Below are positions 1-6,910 of a stretch of 10,778 nt of DNA, piece by piece. The DNA is from Clostridia bacterium (lineage in GTDB: Bacteria > Bacillota_A > Clostridia > Christensenellales > Borkfalkiaceae): the NCBI GenBank assembly GCA_017462505.1, contig JAFTQY010000079.1:1-10778 (forward strand), in the 5' to 3' direction. Each line of letters begins with the position of its first letter. Position 1 is the stretch's first letter. The translations under genes and the position numbers were made by a program. The notes beneath the pieces are model-generated. The model had not been told where the DNA came from, searched no databases, and saw only the letters and a program-made list of their open reading frames with translations.

Positions 1-814
1 ATACCTTGAAATCGCGGCGGCGCTTTTTATCCACGAGCTTCGCCGTCATGATATCCGCGTACCATTCGTCCGTGATGATATCGGGATAAAGATCGCCGAC
101 CTTGTGGCAATCTTCCAAGAAATTGCCGTCCGTCGTCTTGATAACGTTCGCTTTGGTTACGAGCGACACGCGGTTCAAGCCGTTTTTGTGCGCGTAATCG
201 TACGCAAGACGAGCGATTCTGTCCGAGCCTTGCTTGGTCGTGACCGTGAAATCCACCGCCAAATCTTCCGTGATATTAAAGCCTGACGAGCCGATCGCAT
301 ACCCGCCCTCGGTATTTTCGCGGAAAATCGTCCAGTTGATACCCTCTTCGGGCACTTTTACGGGGCGAATATTCGCAAACAGGTCAAGCGCCTTACGCAT
401 CGCAACGTTTGCCGATTCGATGTTGGGCATACCGCTCCCCTTTTGCGGGGTCGTCGTAGGACCTTTCAAAATGATATGGCAGGATTTCAGCTCCGCCATA
501 ACGTCGTCGGGGATCGCCTTACCCTTAGCGATACGGTTTTCGATGGTCAAGCCCTCAATATCCTTGAATTCCACCTTGCCCGCCTTGACGAGATCGGCAA
601 GGATAAATTCCAGCACGCGGCGCGCCTGCGCCGAAATGATAGGGCCGATACCGTCCCCGCCGCAAACGCCGATCTTGATGCAATCGAGCGCGGCATAATC
701 CACGAAATCCCCCTGCGCTTTCATATCTTCTACGCGCGTGAGCTGATCCGCCATCAATTTTCTGAATTTTTCACACGCAACGTCTAATTGCGCTTTGTAT
801 TCTTCCTTTTCCAT
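1..814 (-). CDS. icd: Isocitrate/isopropylmalate-family dehydrogenase, partial (probable isocitrate dehydrogenase)
   Basis: The gene starts at ATG 814 and runs off the left edge; 271 residues are visible. It belongs to the NAD(P)-dependent decarboxylating beta-hydroxyacid dehydrogenase family. Visible family motifs are GGDGIGP (52-58), GPTTTP (118-123), substrate-loop residues S134, N136 and R140, NIRPV with R150 (148-152), FRENTEGGYA with Y172 (164-173), K221 in the TKANVIK segment, and a likely metal-binding Asp at 254. The S-x-N-x-x-x-R loop is of isocitrate type. The family core normally begins near the GDGIGP strand; here about 45 helical residues precede it. AGGAG at 820-824 sits 5 bases before the ATG, and only 12 bases separate it from the aconitase stop, so it is the third gene of the operon. 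The inferred role is isocitrate to 2-oxoglutarate. An isopropylmalate or homoisocitrate dehydrogenase is possible from family alone, but the aconitase and citrate synthase neighbours argue for isocitrate. The cofactor cannot be read from the visible part. Confidence 0.88.
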   Translation of the reverse strand, partial: MEKEEYKAQLDVACEKFRKLMADQLTRVEDMKAQGDFVDYAALDCIKIGVCGGDGIGPIISAQARRVLEFILADLVKAGKVEFKDIEGLTIENRIAKGKAIPDDVMAELKSCHIILKGPTTTPQKGSGMPNIESANVAMRKALDLFANIRPVKVPEEGINWTIFRENTEGGYAIGSSGFNITEDLAVDFTVTTKQGSDRIARLAYDYAHKNGLNRVSLVTKANVIKTTDGNFLEDCHKVGDLYPDIITDEWYADIMTAKLVDKKRRRDFKV

Positions 815-826
815 ATTTACTCCTAT

Positions 827-2758
827 TTATTTTGCGTTTTTCGTATAGTTCAAGCAACCGCCTGCAAGCAGCATTTCACGCTGACGGGCAGACAAATTCA
901 GGCAAAGCTTTGCCGTTTTGCCGTTGGTTTTATTGACGAGGGTCGCCTCCGTTTCGCCCGCGACCGCCGCCGCGAAACCGTCGATCGCGATCTGATCTCC
1001 CTCAGCAAAGTTATCGTAATCGTCGGGGTTTGCCAAGGTCATCGGCACGATACCGAAGTTGATCAAATTCGCCACGTGGATACGCGCAAAGCTCTTTGCC
1101 ACCACCGCCTTGATACCCAGATACAGGGGCACGAGCGCCGCGTGTTCACGGGAAGAGCCCTGTCCGTAGTTCACGCCGCCCAAAATCACGCCGCCGCCCT
1201 TTTTCTTGGCGCGTTCGGGGAAATCCTTATCGCATACCGTAAAGCAGAATTCGGACAGCTTGGGCACGTTCGATCTGTACGGCAATACTTTCGTGCCAGC
1301 GGGCATGATATGGTCGGTGGTGATATCGTCGCCCACCTTTAAAATCAGCTCGCAGGAAAGGTTTTCGTCGGGCGCTTTGCCAACGGGGATCGGTTTGATA
1401 TTCGGTCCGCGCTGTACCGTAACGGCGTCCATATCTTCCGCCTTTACAGGCATTTCGATCAAATTGTCGTTGATTTTGAACACGGTCGGCATTTCTACCT
1501 TGGGCGCTTTGCCAAGGGTCGTGGGGTCGGTAAACACGCCCGCGATCGCCGACGACGCCGCCGTTTCGGGGGAAACCAAGTACACCTGCGCGTCCGCCGT
1601 GCCGCTACGCGCCAAGAAATTGCGGTTGAACGTACGCAAGCTCACGCCCGCCGACTGCGGCGAAAAGCCCATGCCGATACAAGGTCCGCAAGCACATTCC
1701 AAAATACGCGCGCCCGCATTGATGAGGTCCGCAAGCGCACCGCACTCCGCCAGCATCGTATATACCTGTTTCGAGCCGGGCGAGATAGACAGGCTCACGT
1801 CGGGGTGCACCGTCTTGCCTTTGAGCATTGCCGCCACCGTCAGCATATCCGCCAAGGACGAGTTGGTACAAGACCCGATACATACCTGATTGATCTTCAT
1901 ACCCGAAAGCTCCGCCACCGATTTTACGTTGTCGGGGCTGTGCGGGCAAGCCGCCAAGGGTTTCAAAGCGGACAGATCGACCGTGTATTCTGCGTCGAAT
2001 ACCGCGTCCTTGTCGGAAGAAAGCTCTATCCAGTCCTCTTCGCGGTTTTCCGCTTTCAAAAATGCTTTGGTGACTTCGTCGGACGGGAAAATGGACGTGG
2101 TTGCGCCAAGCTCCGCGCCCATGTTGGTAATCGTCGCACGTTGGGGCACAGACAGGGTTTTAACACCCTCGCCGCCGTATTCCACAATCGCGCCTACGCC
2201 GCCCTTAACGCCGAGCAAACGCAACACTTCCAAAATCACGTCCTTTGCGCCGACGTAGTCGGAAAGCGAACCGACAAGATTTACCTTAATCATTTTGGGC
2301 ATGGTGATATAGTACGTGCAGCCGCCCATGGCAACCGCTACGTCCAAACCGCCCGCGCCCATGCCGAGCATACCGATACCGCCCGCCGTGGGAGTATGGC
2401 TGTCCGAGCCGATCAGCGTTTTGCCGGGCTTAGAAAACCGTTCCAAATGCACTTGGTGGCAAATACCGTTGCCCGGACGGGAAAAACGGATACCGTGCTT
2501 TTTAGTCACCGTTTGGATATATCTGTGATCGTCTGCGTTTTCAAAGCCCGCCTGCAAGGTGTTGTGGTCTATGTATGCGACGGAAAGCTCCGTCTTGACC
2601 CGATCGATCCCCATCGCCTCGAATTGCAGATACGCCATCGTTCCCGTAGCGTCCTGCGTCAGCGTTTGGTCGATTTTAAGACCGATTTCTTTGCCTGCGG
2701 TCATTTCCCCGCAGACCAAATGTTCCTTTATGATTTTTTGCGCTATCGTATAGCCCAT
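827..2758 (-). CDS. acn: Aconitate hydratase, short (about 640-residue) bacterial type
   Basis: This 643-residue cytoplasmic iron-sulfur enzyme interconverts citrate and isocitrate through cis-aconitate. Visible motifs are DHNT (64-67), GSDSHTPTAGG (117-127), the [4Fe-4S] ligands C297 in IGSCTNS and C357/C360 in CACGPC, and the swivel-domain YGQGSSREHAA (531-541), whose SSRE segment carries the catalytic serine and substrate arginine. Domains 1-3 occupy about residues 1-420 and the swivel domain about 470-600. The length is well below AcnA/IRP1 or AcnB (about 850-900) and fits the compact aconitases of clostridia and other anaerobes. The cluster is solvent-exposed and oxygen-labile in this family. 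AAAGGAG at 2764-2770 lies 5 bases before the ATG. The stop of the citrate synthase gene is 16 bases upstream and the dehydrogenase starts 12 bases downstream, so it is the middle gene of the operon. 3-isopropylmalate dehydratase is unlikely because that enzyme is usually split into two subunits. Confidence 0.96.
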   Translation of the reverse strand: MGYTIAQKIIKEHLVCGEMTAGKEIGLKIDQTLTQDATGTMAYLQFEAMGIDRVKTELSVAYIDHNTLQAGFENADDHRYIQTVTKKHGIRFSRPGNGICHQVHLERFSKPGKTLIGSDSHTPTAGGIGMLGMGAGGLDVAVAMGGCTYYITMPKMIKVNLVGSLSDYVGAKDVILEVLRLLGVKGGVGAIVEYGGEGVKTLSVPQRATITNMGAELGATTSIFPSDEVTKAFLKAENREEDWIELSSDKDAVFDAEYTVDLSALKPLAACPHSPDNVKSVAELSGMKINQVCIGSCTNSSLADMLTVAAMLKGKTVHPDVSLSISPGSKQVYTMLAECGALADLINAGARILECACGPCIGMGFSPQSAGVSLRTFNRNFLARSGTADAQVYLVSPETAASSAIAGVFTDPTTLGKAPKVEMPTVFKINDNLIEMPVKAEDMDAVTVQRGPNIKPIPVGKAPDENLSCELILKVGDDITTDHIMPAGTKVLPYRSNVPKLSEFCFTVCDKDFPERAKKKGGGVILGGVNYGQGSSREHAALVPLYLGIKAVVAKSFARIHVANLINFGIVPMTLANPDDYDNFAEGDQIAIDGFAAAVAGETEATLVNKTNGKTAKLCLNLSARQREMLLAGGCLNYTKNAK

Positions 2759-2774
2759 ATTCTCTCCTTTCGTC

Positions 2775-4166
2775 TTACAATTTCATGCCTTTGAGCGAGC
2801 TTTGCTCGTTATCTTTGAGCTTTTCCACAATCGTTTCCAACTCTTCTTCGCCCATAACCGTCGTTCTGCCGTCGGCATACAGCGCGTCGATCTCGTCCTT
2901 GATCGTCTTGACTAGCCAAGCCTGCTTATCCACCTGTTTTTCGGGGGGCAGCTTATAATGCTTGTTGATCCAGTACGCGATACCCGCCAAGCCCGACGTG
3001 TTGGAAATGGAAACCTCCGCAGGACGGTTGAGGATCTTTTCCGTGTCGAAAATGTTGTAAATTTCCGCGTCTTTCATCATACCGTCGGCGTGAATGCCTG
3101 CTCTCGTCAAATTGAACGCGCTGCCCACGAACGGGGTCATCGGCGGGATATCATAGCCGAGCTCTTTTTTGAAATATTCGGCAATATCCGTGATCGCGGT
3201 CGTATCCATGCCGTCGAGCGTGCCGCGCAAGGACGCGTATTGCATAACCCTCGCCTCCAAGGGCACGTTGCCCGTTCTTTCGCCGATACCAAGCAGCGAA
3301 CAGTTGACCGCGCTTGCCCCGAACAGCCATGCGCTGACCGCGTTGGCTACGCCCATATAGAAATCGTTATGACCGTGCCATTCGAGCATTTCCGAAGTAA
3401 CGTCCGAATAGTGGTGCAGACCGTAAACAAGCCCGGGTACACTTCTGGGGGGCGCTGCGCCTGCGAACGGTACGCCGTAGCCCATCGTGTCGCACATACG
3501 GATCTTGACGGGAATGTTCGCCTCGCGCGAAAGCTCCACAAGAGCGTTTACGAACGGAACGACAAAGCCGTACAAATCGGCGCGCGTAAGATCTTCCAAG
3601 TGACATCTGGGCGAAATACCCGCCTCAAACGCTTGGCGAACTACGCCGAGATAATGCTCGTACGCCTGTTTTCTGCTCATGTTCAGCTTTTTGAAAATGT
3701 GATAATCGGAACAGCTGACGAGAATACCCGTTTCCTTGATACCGATATCGTGAACAAGCTCAAAGTCCTCCTTTTTCGCCCTGATCCACGTCGTAATTTC
3801 GGGGAATTTATACCCGAGCGCCATACATTGTTCCAGCGCCTCTCTGTCCTTTTTCGTATAGACGAAAAACTCGCTCTGACGAATAATCCCTTTCGGACCG
3901 CCAAGACGGGCGATCATCTTATAAATATCTACGATTTGTTTCGCGGTATACGGCGCACGCGATTGCTGACCATCGCGGAACGTCGTGTCCGTGATCCAAA
4001 TTTCTTTGGGCATGTTCATCGGCACGCGGCGATGGTTGAACGAAGTTTTGGGCACTTCGTCGTAAGGGTATATATCGCGGAACAAGTTGGGTTTTGCGAT
4101 ATCTTGCAGATCGTATTTATACTGATCCTGCTCCAACAAATTACTCATAGGATTAAATTCTATCAT
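2775..4166 (-). CDS. Citrate (Re)-synthase homologue of the HMG-lyase-like/isopropylmalate synthase family
   Basis: This 463-residue protein has a TIM-barrel of the isopropylmalate/homocitrate synthase superfamily. Motifs are DTTFRDGQQ (60-68) with R64 and metal ligand D65, the metal-binding HGHND (264-268), GIGERTGN (293-300), and a C-terminal lid-like segment with RAGIHADG (355-362). The N-terminal block around FNHRRVPMNMPKEIWITD (43-60) and the phrases IIRQSEFF and GILVSCSDYH match what I recall of clostridial Re-citrate synthases. These condense acetyl-CoA with oxaloacetate with opposite stereochemistry to ordinary citrate synthase and tend to be oxygen-sensitive. It leads an operon with aconitase and isocitrate dehydrogenase, the same order reported for the Clostridium acetobutylicum 2-oxoglutarate genes. 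The C-terminal LeuA regulatory domain found in many isopropylmalate synthases is absent. The start at 4166 is chosen because GGAGG at 4176-4180 lies 9 bases upstream; an internal Met at residue 7 has no such site. Homocitrate synthase is the main alternative. Confidence 0.9.
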   Translation of the reverse strand: MIEFNPMSNLLEQDQYKYDLQDIAKPNLFRDIYPYDEVPKTSFNHRRVPMNMPKEIWITDTTFRDGQQSRAPYTAKQIVDIYKMIARLGGPKGIIRQSEFFVYTKKDREALEQCMALGYKFPEITTWIRAKKEDFELVHDIGIKETGILVSCSDYHIFKKLNMSRKQAYEHYLGVVRQAFEAGISPRCHLEDLTRADLYGFVVPFVNALVELSREANIPVKIRMCDTMGYGVPFAGAAPPRSVPGLVYGLHHYSDVTSEMLEWHGHNDFYMGVANAVSAWLFGASAVNCSLLGIGERTGNVPLEARVMQYASLRGTLDGMDTTAITDIAEYFKKELGYDIPPMTPFVGSAFNLTRAGIHADGMMKDAEIYNIFDTEKILNRPAEVSISNTSGLAGIAYWINKHYKLPPEKQVDKQAWLVKTIKDEIDALYADGRTTVMGEEELETIVEKLKDNEQSSLKGMKL

Positions 4167-4170
4167 ACGC

Positions 4171-4254
4171 TTTATCCTCCTATCTATTTTTTCGATTAAA
4201 CCTTGCGTTTCAATTTATCAAATTGATTATACTCAAAAGAAAGCCCTTTGTCAA
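4171..4254 (-). promoter_or_regulatory. Sigma-A promoter and ribosome site of the citrate synthase-aconitase-IDH operon
   Basis: Reading the minus strand, TTGACA (4254-4249) is followed by a 17-base spacer and TATAAT (4231-4226), an exact match to the consensus at both hexamers. Transcription should begin near 4219, leaving a leader of about 53 bases. A strong GGAGG (4180-4176) precedes ATG 4166. A perfect inverted repeat overlaps the end of the -10 box and the predicted start point. Confidence 0.85.
4210..4226. repeat. 7-3-7 inverted repeat, candidate operator of the citrate synthase operon
   Basis: TCAATTT (4210-4216), centre ATC, and AAATTGA (4220-4226) form a perfect dyad. It touches the last base of the -10 box and covers the predicted transcription start, the usual place for a repressor site. 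The regulator is not identifiable from the sequence; carbon, nitrogen or redox control are all plausible. As RNA it would be only a weak AU hairpin at the 5' end. Confidence 0.55.
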
Positions 4255-4312
4255 GGATTTAGAGGGCTATTTTGCTTTTCTTCGCGGAAATGAACGATTT
4301 TTTCACAAAAAT

Positions 4313-4350
4313 AAAAACGTTTTCACAGTTTTTCAGGCAAAAACGTTTTC
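4313..4350. repeat. Two copies of AAAAACGTTTTC, 26 bases apart
   Basis: Identical 12-mers lie at 4313-4324 and 4339-4350; each contains the palindrome AAAACGTTTT. They sit just 3' of the short-chain dehydrogenase gene (minus strand) and 59 bases or more upstream of the -35 box of the citrate synthase promoter. On the minus-strand transcript the two copies can pair with each other or form GCAAAA/TTTTGC (4357-4338), followed by a T-rich run (4316-4305). They may therefore be a weak, AU-rich terminator of the upstream operon rather than protein sites. The rest of 4167-4360 shows no gene. Confidence 0.5.
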
Positions 4351-4360
4351 TTTTGCGTAA

Positions 4361-5179
4361 TTACAGGCTGTTAAAGGCGTCCTTAGAAATTTTGCTCCAC
4401 CGCTTGGCGATAAAATGCAGCCGCCACGAGGTCGGCAACCAACAAGTGCCAAGCCGCATGACTTTGTTCCAAAACCCGACGATCACCTTGCGTTTGTTTT
4501 TGCGGACGGCGTTTAGGGATTTTTCCGCCACCTCTTCGGGGGATTTCGCCGCGAGCTTGCCCCACAGCCCCTGCCCTTTGATCTGCGCTTTGATATCCTC
4601 GCGCGTGGGCATTGCCCCGGGCAAGATCGCCGTCACCGCTACGTTTTGCCCTTTCATCTTCGCGCGTAAGGACTGCGAAAAGGACGTGAGCGCGCCCTTT
4701 GCCGCGCTGTATATTGCAAAATAGGGCATCGGGTATATGCCCGACACGGACGAAATATTGACGATCTCCAAACGATCGGCTTTGCGTTCGATTGCAAAAC
4801 GGCACAAAGATATCGCCGCCTCGAAATTCACGCGGCATTGAAAGGCGATCTTTTCCTGCGTGTATTCCCGCAAGCCCTTTTGGATATCCGCGCCCGCGAC
4901 GTTGGCAAGCAGGGAAATGCGAATATTTTCCGCCGCGATTTTTTTCGTCATCGCAACACGGCTGTCCGTATCCGATAGATCCGCCGCGTAGATACGCGTG
5001 GGGATATCGGGATATTTTTCTTTCAGCTCCGTCTGTAATGCCTGCAATTTTTCTTCGCTCCGACCCGTCAAAAGCAGAGAATACCCCCGCTTTGCGGCGG
5101 CGTAAACGAACGCCTTACCCAAGCCACCCGTTGCGCCCGTGATCAGCGCGTATTCGTTTGTGTGTAAGCTGTTTTTCAT
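4361..5179 (-). CDS. Short-chain dehydrogenase/reductase (classical SDR)
   Basis: This is a Rossmann-fold NAD(P)H-dependent oxidoreductase; the substrate is unknown. Numbering is from the upstream Met at 5185. Motifs are TGATGGLG (16-23), NVAG (95-98), N120, catalytic S146, Y159-x-x-x-K163 (YSAAK) and PG (189-190), so the active-site tetrad is intact. R42 after the second strand (TGRS) suggests NADP(H). The C-terminal 40 residues are basic and aromatic (WNKVMRL, WLPTSWRLHFIAKRW) and could be an amphipathic membrane-binding tail, as in some lipid-modifying SDRs; that is inference. Two starts are possible. ATG 5179 forms an ATGA overlap with the preceding stop and has AGG 8 bases upstream; ATG 5185 would overlap by 10 bases and lies too close to that AGG. 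I prefer 5179, giving 272 residues. It is the last gene of the yggS operon, and translational coupling to the hydrolase suggests a linked function. Confidence 0.92.
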   Translation of the reverse strand: MKNSLHTNEYALITGATGGLGKAFVYAAAKRGYSLLLTGRSEEKLQALQTELKEKYPDIPTRIYAADLSDTDSRVAMTKKIAAENIRISLLANVAGADIQKGLREYTQEKIAFQCRVNFEAAISLCRFAIERKADRLEIVNISSVSGIYPMPYFAIYSAAKGALTSFSQSLRAKMKGQNVAVTAILPGAMPTREDIKAQIKGQGLWGKLAAKSPEEVAEKSLNAVRKNKRKVIVGFWNKVMRLGTCWLPTSWRLHFIAKRWSKISKDAFNSL

Positions 5180-6027
5180 TTCCATAACCTGTCGGGATCA
5201 AACCCGTATATTTGTACGATTTCTACGTTGGAAGAGTTTGCGATATCCTTCGGCAAGACCAAACCGCCGCCGTTGCCGTCTATATCCAACCCAAAACGCT
5301 TATACGCGTACCATACCAAATGCGCGCATTGCGTATATTTGATTTTTTTCGGGGCTTTCTTCGACAAAATCCCCACCGTGAACACGTAGGGCAAGCCCAC
5401 GAGCTTTTGCTTGGCGTACGACACGACCTGCGCCTTGGTTTCTTCATCCGCTTTCGGGCGCAAAACCATAAAGCTCGGCAGATCGGCAAACACCTCCGTT
5501 GTGTTGTATTTACTGTCCTTGCCGATCCCGATCGATTCGATAAGCAAGCCCTCTTCGCCGTCTATAACGAGCGCGGAATGTCCCCACCGCCACCACGATA
5601 CCAAGGTGGACGCGGTCACGAGCACGTCGCCGCTTTTTAAATGCGCCAACGTCGCAAACGAGCGCGTTTTTTCCTGATACATGATCGGGCTTGCGTATTC
5701 TCCGTAGATAGAAATATCCCGAAAATAATATCTTTGAATATCCAAAACGGTCTGTTTGCCGTCCTTTTGCGCCAGCGTGTCCTCTATCCCGATTTCCGTC
5801 AAGCCCGTTTGCGCGTACAGCACGTCGTAATCCTCCGCCGTCCGCGACGGTTTATCGAGCAGCTCTTCAATATCGATTTTATCGTAATCGGGTTTCCAGT
5901 AATTCCAACGCCGCATTTGGTATTGCGCGCCCAAGCAAAGCACGCCGAAAACCGTCAGAAAAAAGAGCAAAACGACCAGCAATATTGCTATGCCCTTATG
6001 CAGTTTTTTGCGCCCCGCTTTCGCCAT
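5176..6027 (-). CDS. Membrane-anchored YiiX/YebB-like permuted NlpC/P60 cysteine hydrolase
   Basis: This 283-residue protein begins with a basic stretch (KAGRKKLHK) and one hydrophobic helix (about 12-33), so it is probably an N-terminally anchored extracytoplasmic protein; no lipobox is seen. The catalytic part fits the circularly permuted papain-like fold: a GDVLV strand (133-137) leads to H150 in RWGHSALVID, an acidic E164 follows in LLIES, and the nucleophile C234 comes late in YTQCAHLVWYAY. His before Cys is the order expected for the permuted YiiX/YebB-like group. Known relatives act on amide or ester bonds in peptidoglycan or lipids, but the substrate here is not readable. AAAGGA lies just before ATG 6027. 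The gene is 19 bases downstream of yggS, and its TGA overlaps the ATG of the SDR. The family is assigned from motif order, without a profile search. Confidence 0.75.
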   Translation of the reverse strand: MAKAGRKKLHKGIAILLVVLLFFLTVFGVLCLGAQYQMRRWNYWKPDYDKIDIEELLDKPSRTAEDYDVLYAQTGLTEIGIEDTLAQKDGKQTVLDIQRYYFRDISIYGEYASPIMYQEKTRSFATLAHLKSGDVLVTASTLVSWWRWGHSALVIDGEEGLLIESIGIGKDSKYNTTEVFADLPSFMVLRPKADEETKAQVVSYAKQKLVGLPYVFTVGILSKKAPKKIKYTQCAHLVWYAYKRFGLDIDGNGGGLVLPKDIANSSNVEIVQIYGFDPDRLWK

Positions 6028-6046
6028 TGTTTCCTTTTCGTCGCCC

Positions 6047-6727
6047 TTATACCGTATAGTTTCTTGCGCCGAAGATCGTAGAGCCTACCCGTATTACGTT
6101 GCTCCCCTCTTCCACGCACAATTTATAATCGCCGCTCATACCCATAGACAAGTATTCGATATCCGCGGACTGCGTCTTTGCCCACTCGTACAAAGCGCGC
6201 ATTTTTCTTGTCAACGCGCGGAGCGTTTCTTCGTCGTCAATATCGGGCAGCATAGCCATAAACCCTTTTATGCGCAGCCCGTCCGCCTTGGAAACGCGCG
6301 CAAAAACTTCCTTTGCGCTCTCGTACGGATAGCCCCCTTTACTCTCTTCGTCGCCGATATTGATCTGCAACAAAATATCCGATACGATCCCCCGCGCAAC
6401 CGACTGTTTGGAAAGCGCGTCGATCAGATCGTCCCGATCGCACGAATGGTACAAATCGATCTTGCCGATCAAATATTTGATTTTATTCGTCTGCAAATGC
6501 CCGATAAAATGGCGGGGGCAGGGCAATAACAGCTCGTTTTTATCCCGAAATTCCTGCGGTTTGTTTTCCGCCACCGCGTCCACGCCCCCCTCTATCGCGT
6601 AGTTGATACGCTCCGCCGTCTGCATTTTCGTCGCCGCGACAAGCAACACCCTTTCGCCAAAGGCGTTTCCCTTTGAAAGCTCCGCTTTTATTTCCTGTAC
6701 GCGGGATATAATTTCCGTCTTTTCCAT
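6047..6727 (-). CDS. yggS: YggS/PROSC-family pyridoxal phosphate homeostasis protein
   Basis: This 226-residue protein is a single-domain alanine-racemase-N-like TIM barrel that binds PLP without known enzymatic activity; relatives keep free PLP and some amino-acid pools in balance. Visible family marks are the PLP lysine K34 in LVAATKMQ, AENKPQEF (53-60; the usual ENxVQE region), HFIGHLQTNK (73-82), LLQINIGDEESKGG (119-132), SMGMSGDY (194-201) and RVGSTIFG (213-220). Its length is typical. The start at 6727 has AAGGG (6740-6736) about 8 bases upstream and a good promoter. In many Bacillota yggS sits beside sepF and other division genes; here it instead leads an operon with a membrane hydrolase and an SDR. 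The cytoplasmic role is assigned by family, not by context. Confidence 0.95.
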   Translation of the reverse strand: MEKTEIISRVQEIKAELSKGNAFGERVLLVAATKMQTAERINYAIEGGVDAVAENKPQEFRDKNELLLPCPRHFIGHLQTNKIKYLIGKIDLYHSCDRDDLIDALSKQSVARGIVSDILLQINIGDEESKGGYPYESAKEVFARVSKADGLRIKGFMAMLPDIDDEETLRALTRKMRALYEWAKTQSADIEYLSMGMSGDYKLCVEEGSNVIRVGSTIFGARNYTV

Positions 6728-6758
6728 AATCTTTACCCTTTTTCGCTTTTTCTAATCC

Positions 6759-6787
6759 AGTATACTCTTTTTAGGCGCGTTTGTCAA
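6759..6787 (-). promoter_or_regulatory. Sigma-A promoter of the yggS operon
   Basis: On the minus strand TTGACA (6787-6782), a 17-base spacer, then TATACT (6764-6759). The predicted start is near 6752, about 25 bases before ATG 6727, with AAGGG at 6740-6736 as ribosome site. It is divergent from the LysR promoter, with about 80 bases between the two -35 boxes. Confidence 0.8.
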
Positions 6788-6841
6788 TCGCGGCGGACAA
6801 TTTCCCGCAAAATCCCCCAAAATAAAAATTTTTTCGCTAAG

Positions 6842-6875
6842 TATCGATTTTTTGCATTAAAACTATTGATTTTTT
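6842..6875. repeat. Direct repeat TATCGATTTTTT / TATTGATTTTTT, period 22
   Basis: Copies at 6842-6853 and 6864-6875 match at 11 of 12 bases. The start-to-start distance of 22 bases is about two turns of the helix, so both would face the same side. The second copy covers the -35 box of the LysR gene. Position and spacing suit an autoregulatory binding site, but AT-rich DNA gives such matches by chance more often. Confidence 0.45.
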
Positions 6876-6894
6876 TGAAAACAAGCGTTATAAT
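6866..6894 (+). promoter_or_regulatory. Promoter of the LysR-type regulator gene
   Basis: TTGATT (6866-6871), a 17-base spacer and TATAAT (6889-6894). Transcription should start near 6901, only about 36 bases before ATG 6937. The nearest ribosome-site-like run, AGGGG (6917-6921), is 15 bases from that ATG, too far for ideal initiation. Confidence 0.75.
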
Positions 6895-6910
6895 TGAAAT
6901 AATAAATTAC

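Noticed and set aside
1805..2794. A 329-codon plus-strand open frame over aconitase
   Set aside because: Antisense shadow: the minus-strand protein carries all aconitase motifs, and the plus-strand translation has low-complexity Arg/His composition.
2798..2811. CGAGC/GCTCG hairpin near the end of the citrate synthase gene
   Set aside because: It lies within the coding sequence and is explained by the codons of the C-terminal residues; no T-run follows and the operon continues into aconitase.
2958..4199. A 413-codon open frame on the plus strand
   Set aside because: It lies antisense to the citrate synthase gene, whose protein has clear family motifs. The antisense product is rich in Arg, His and Val with no recognisable domain and no ribosome site; it is a shadow of codon bias.
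4242..4268. AGCCCT/AGGGCT inverted repeat as a terminator
   Set aside because: Only six base pairs around a 15-base loop with no T-run of the right kind; it overlaps the -35 region of the citrate synthase promoter.
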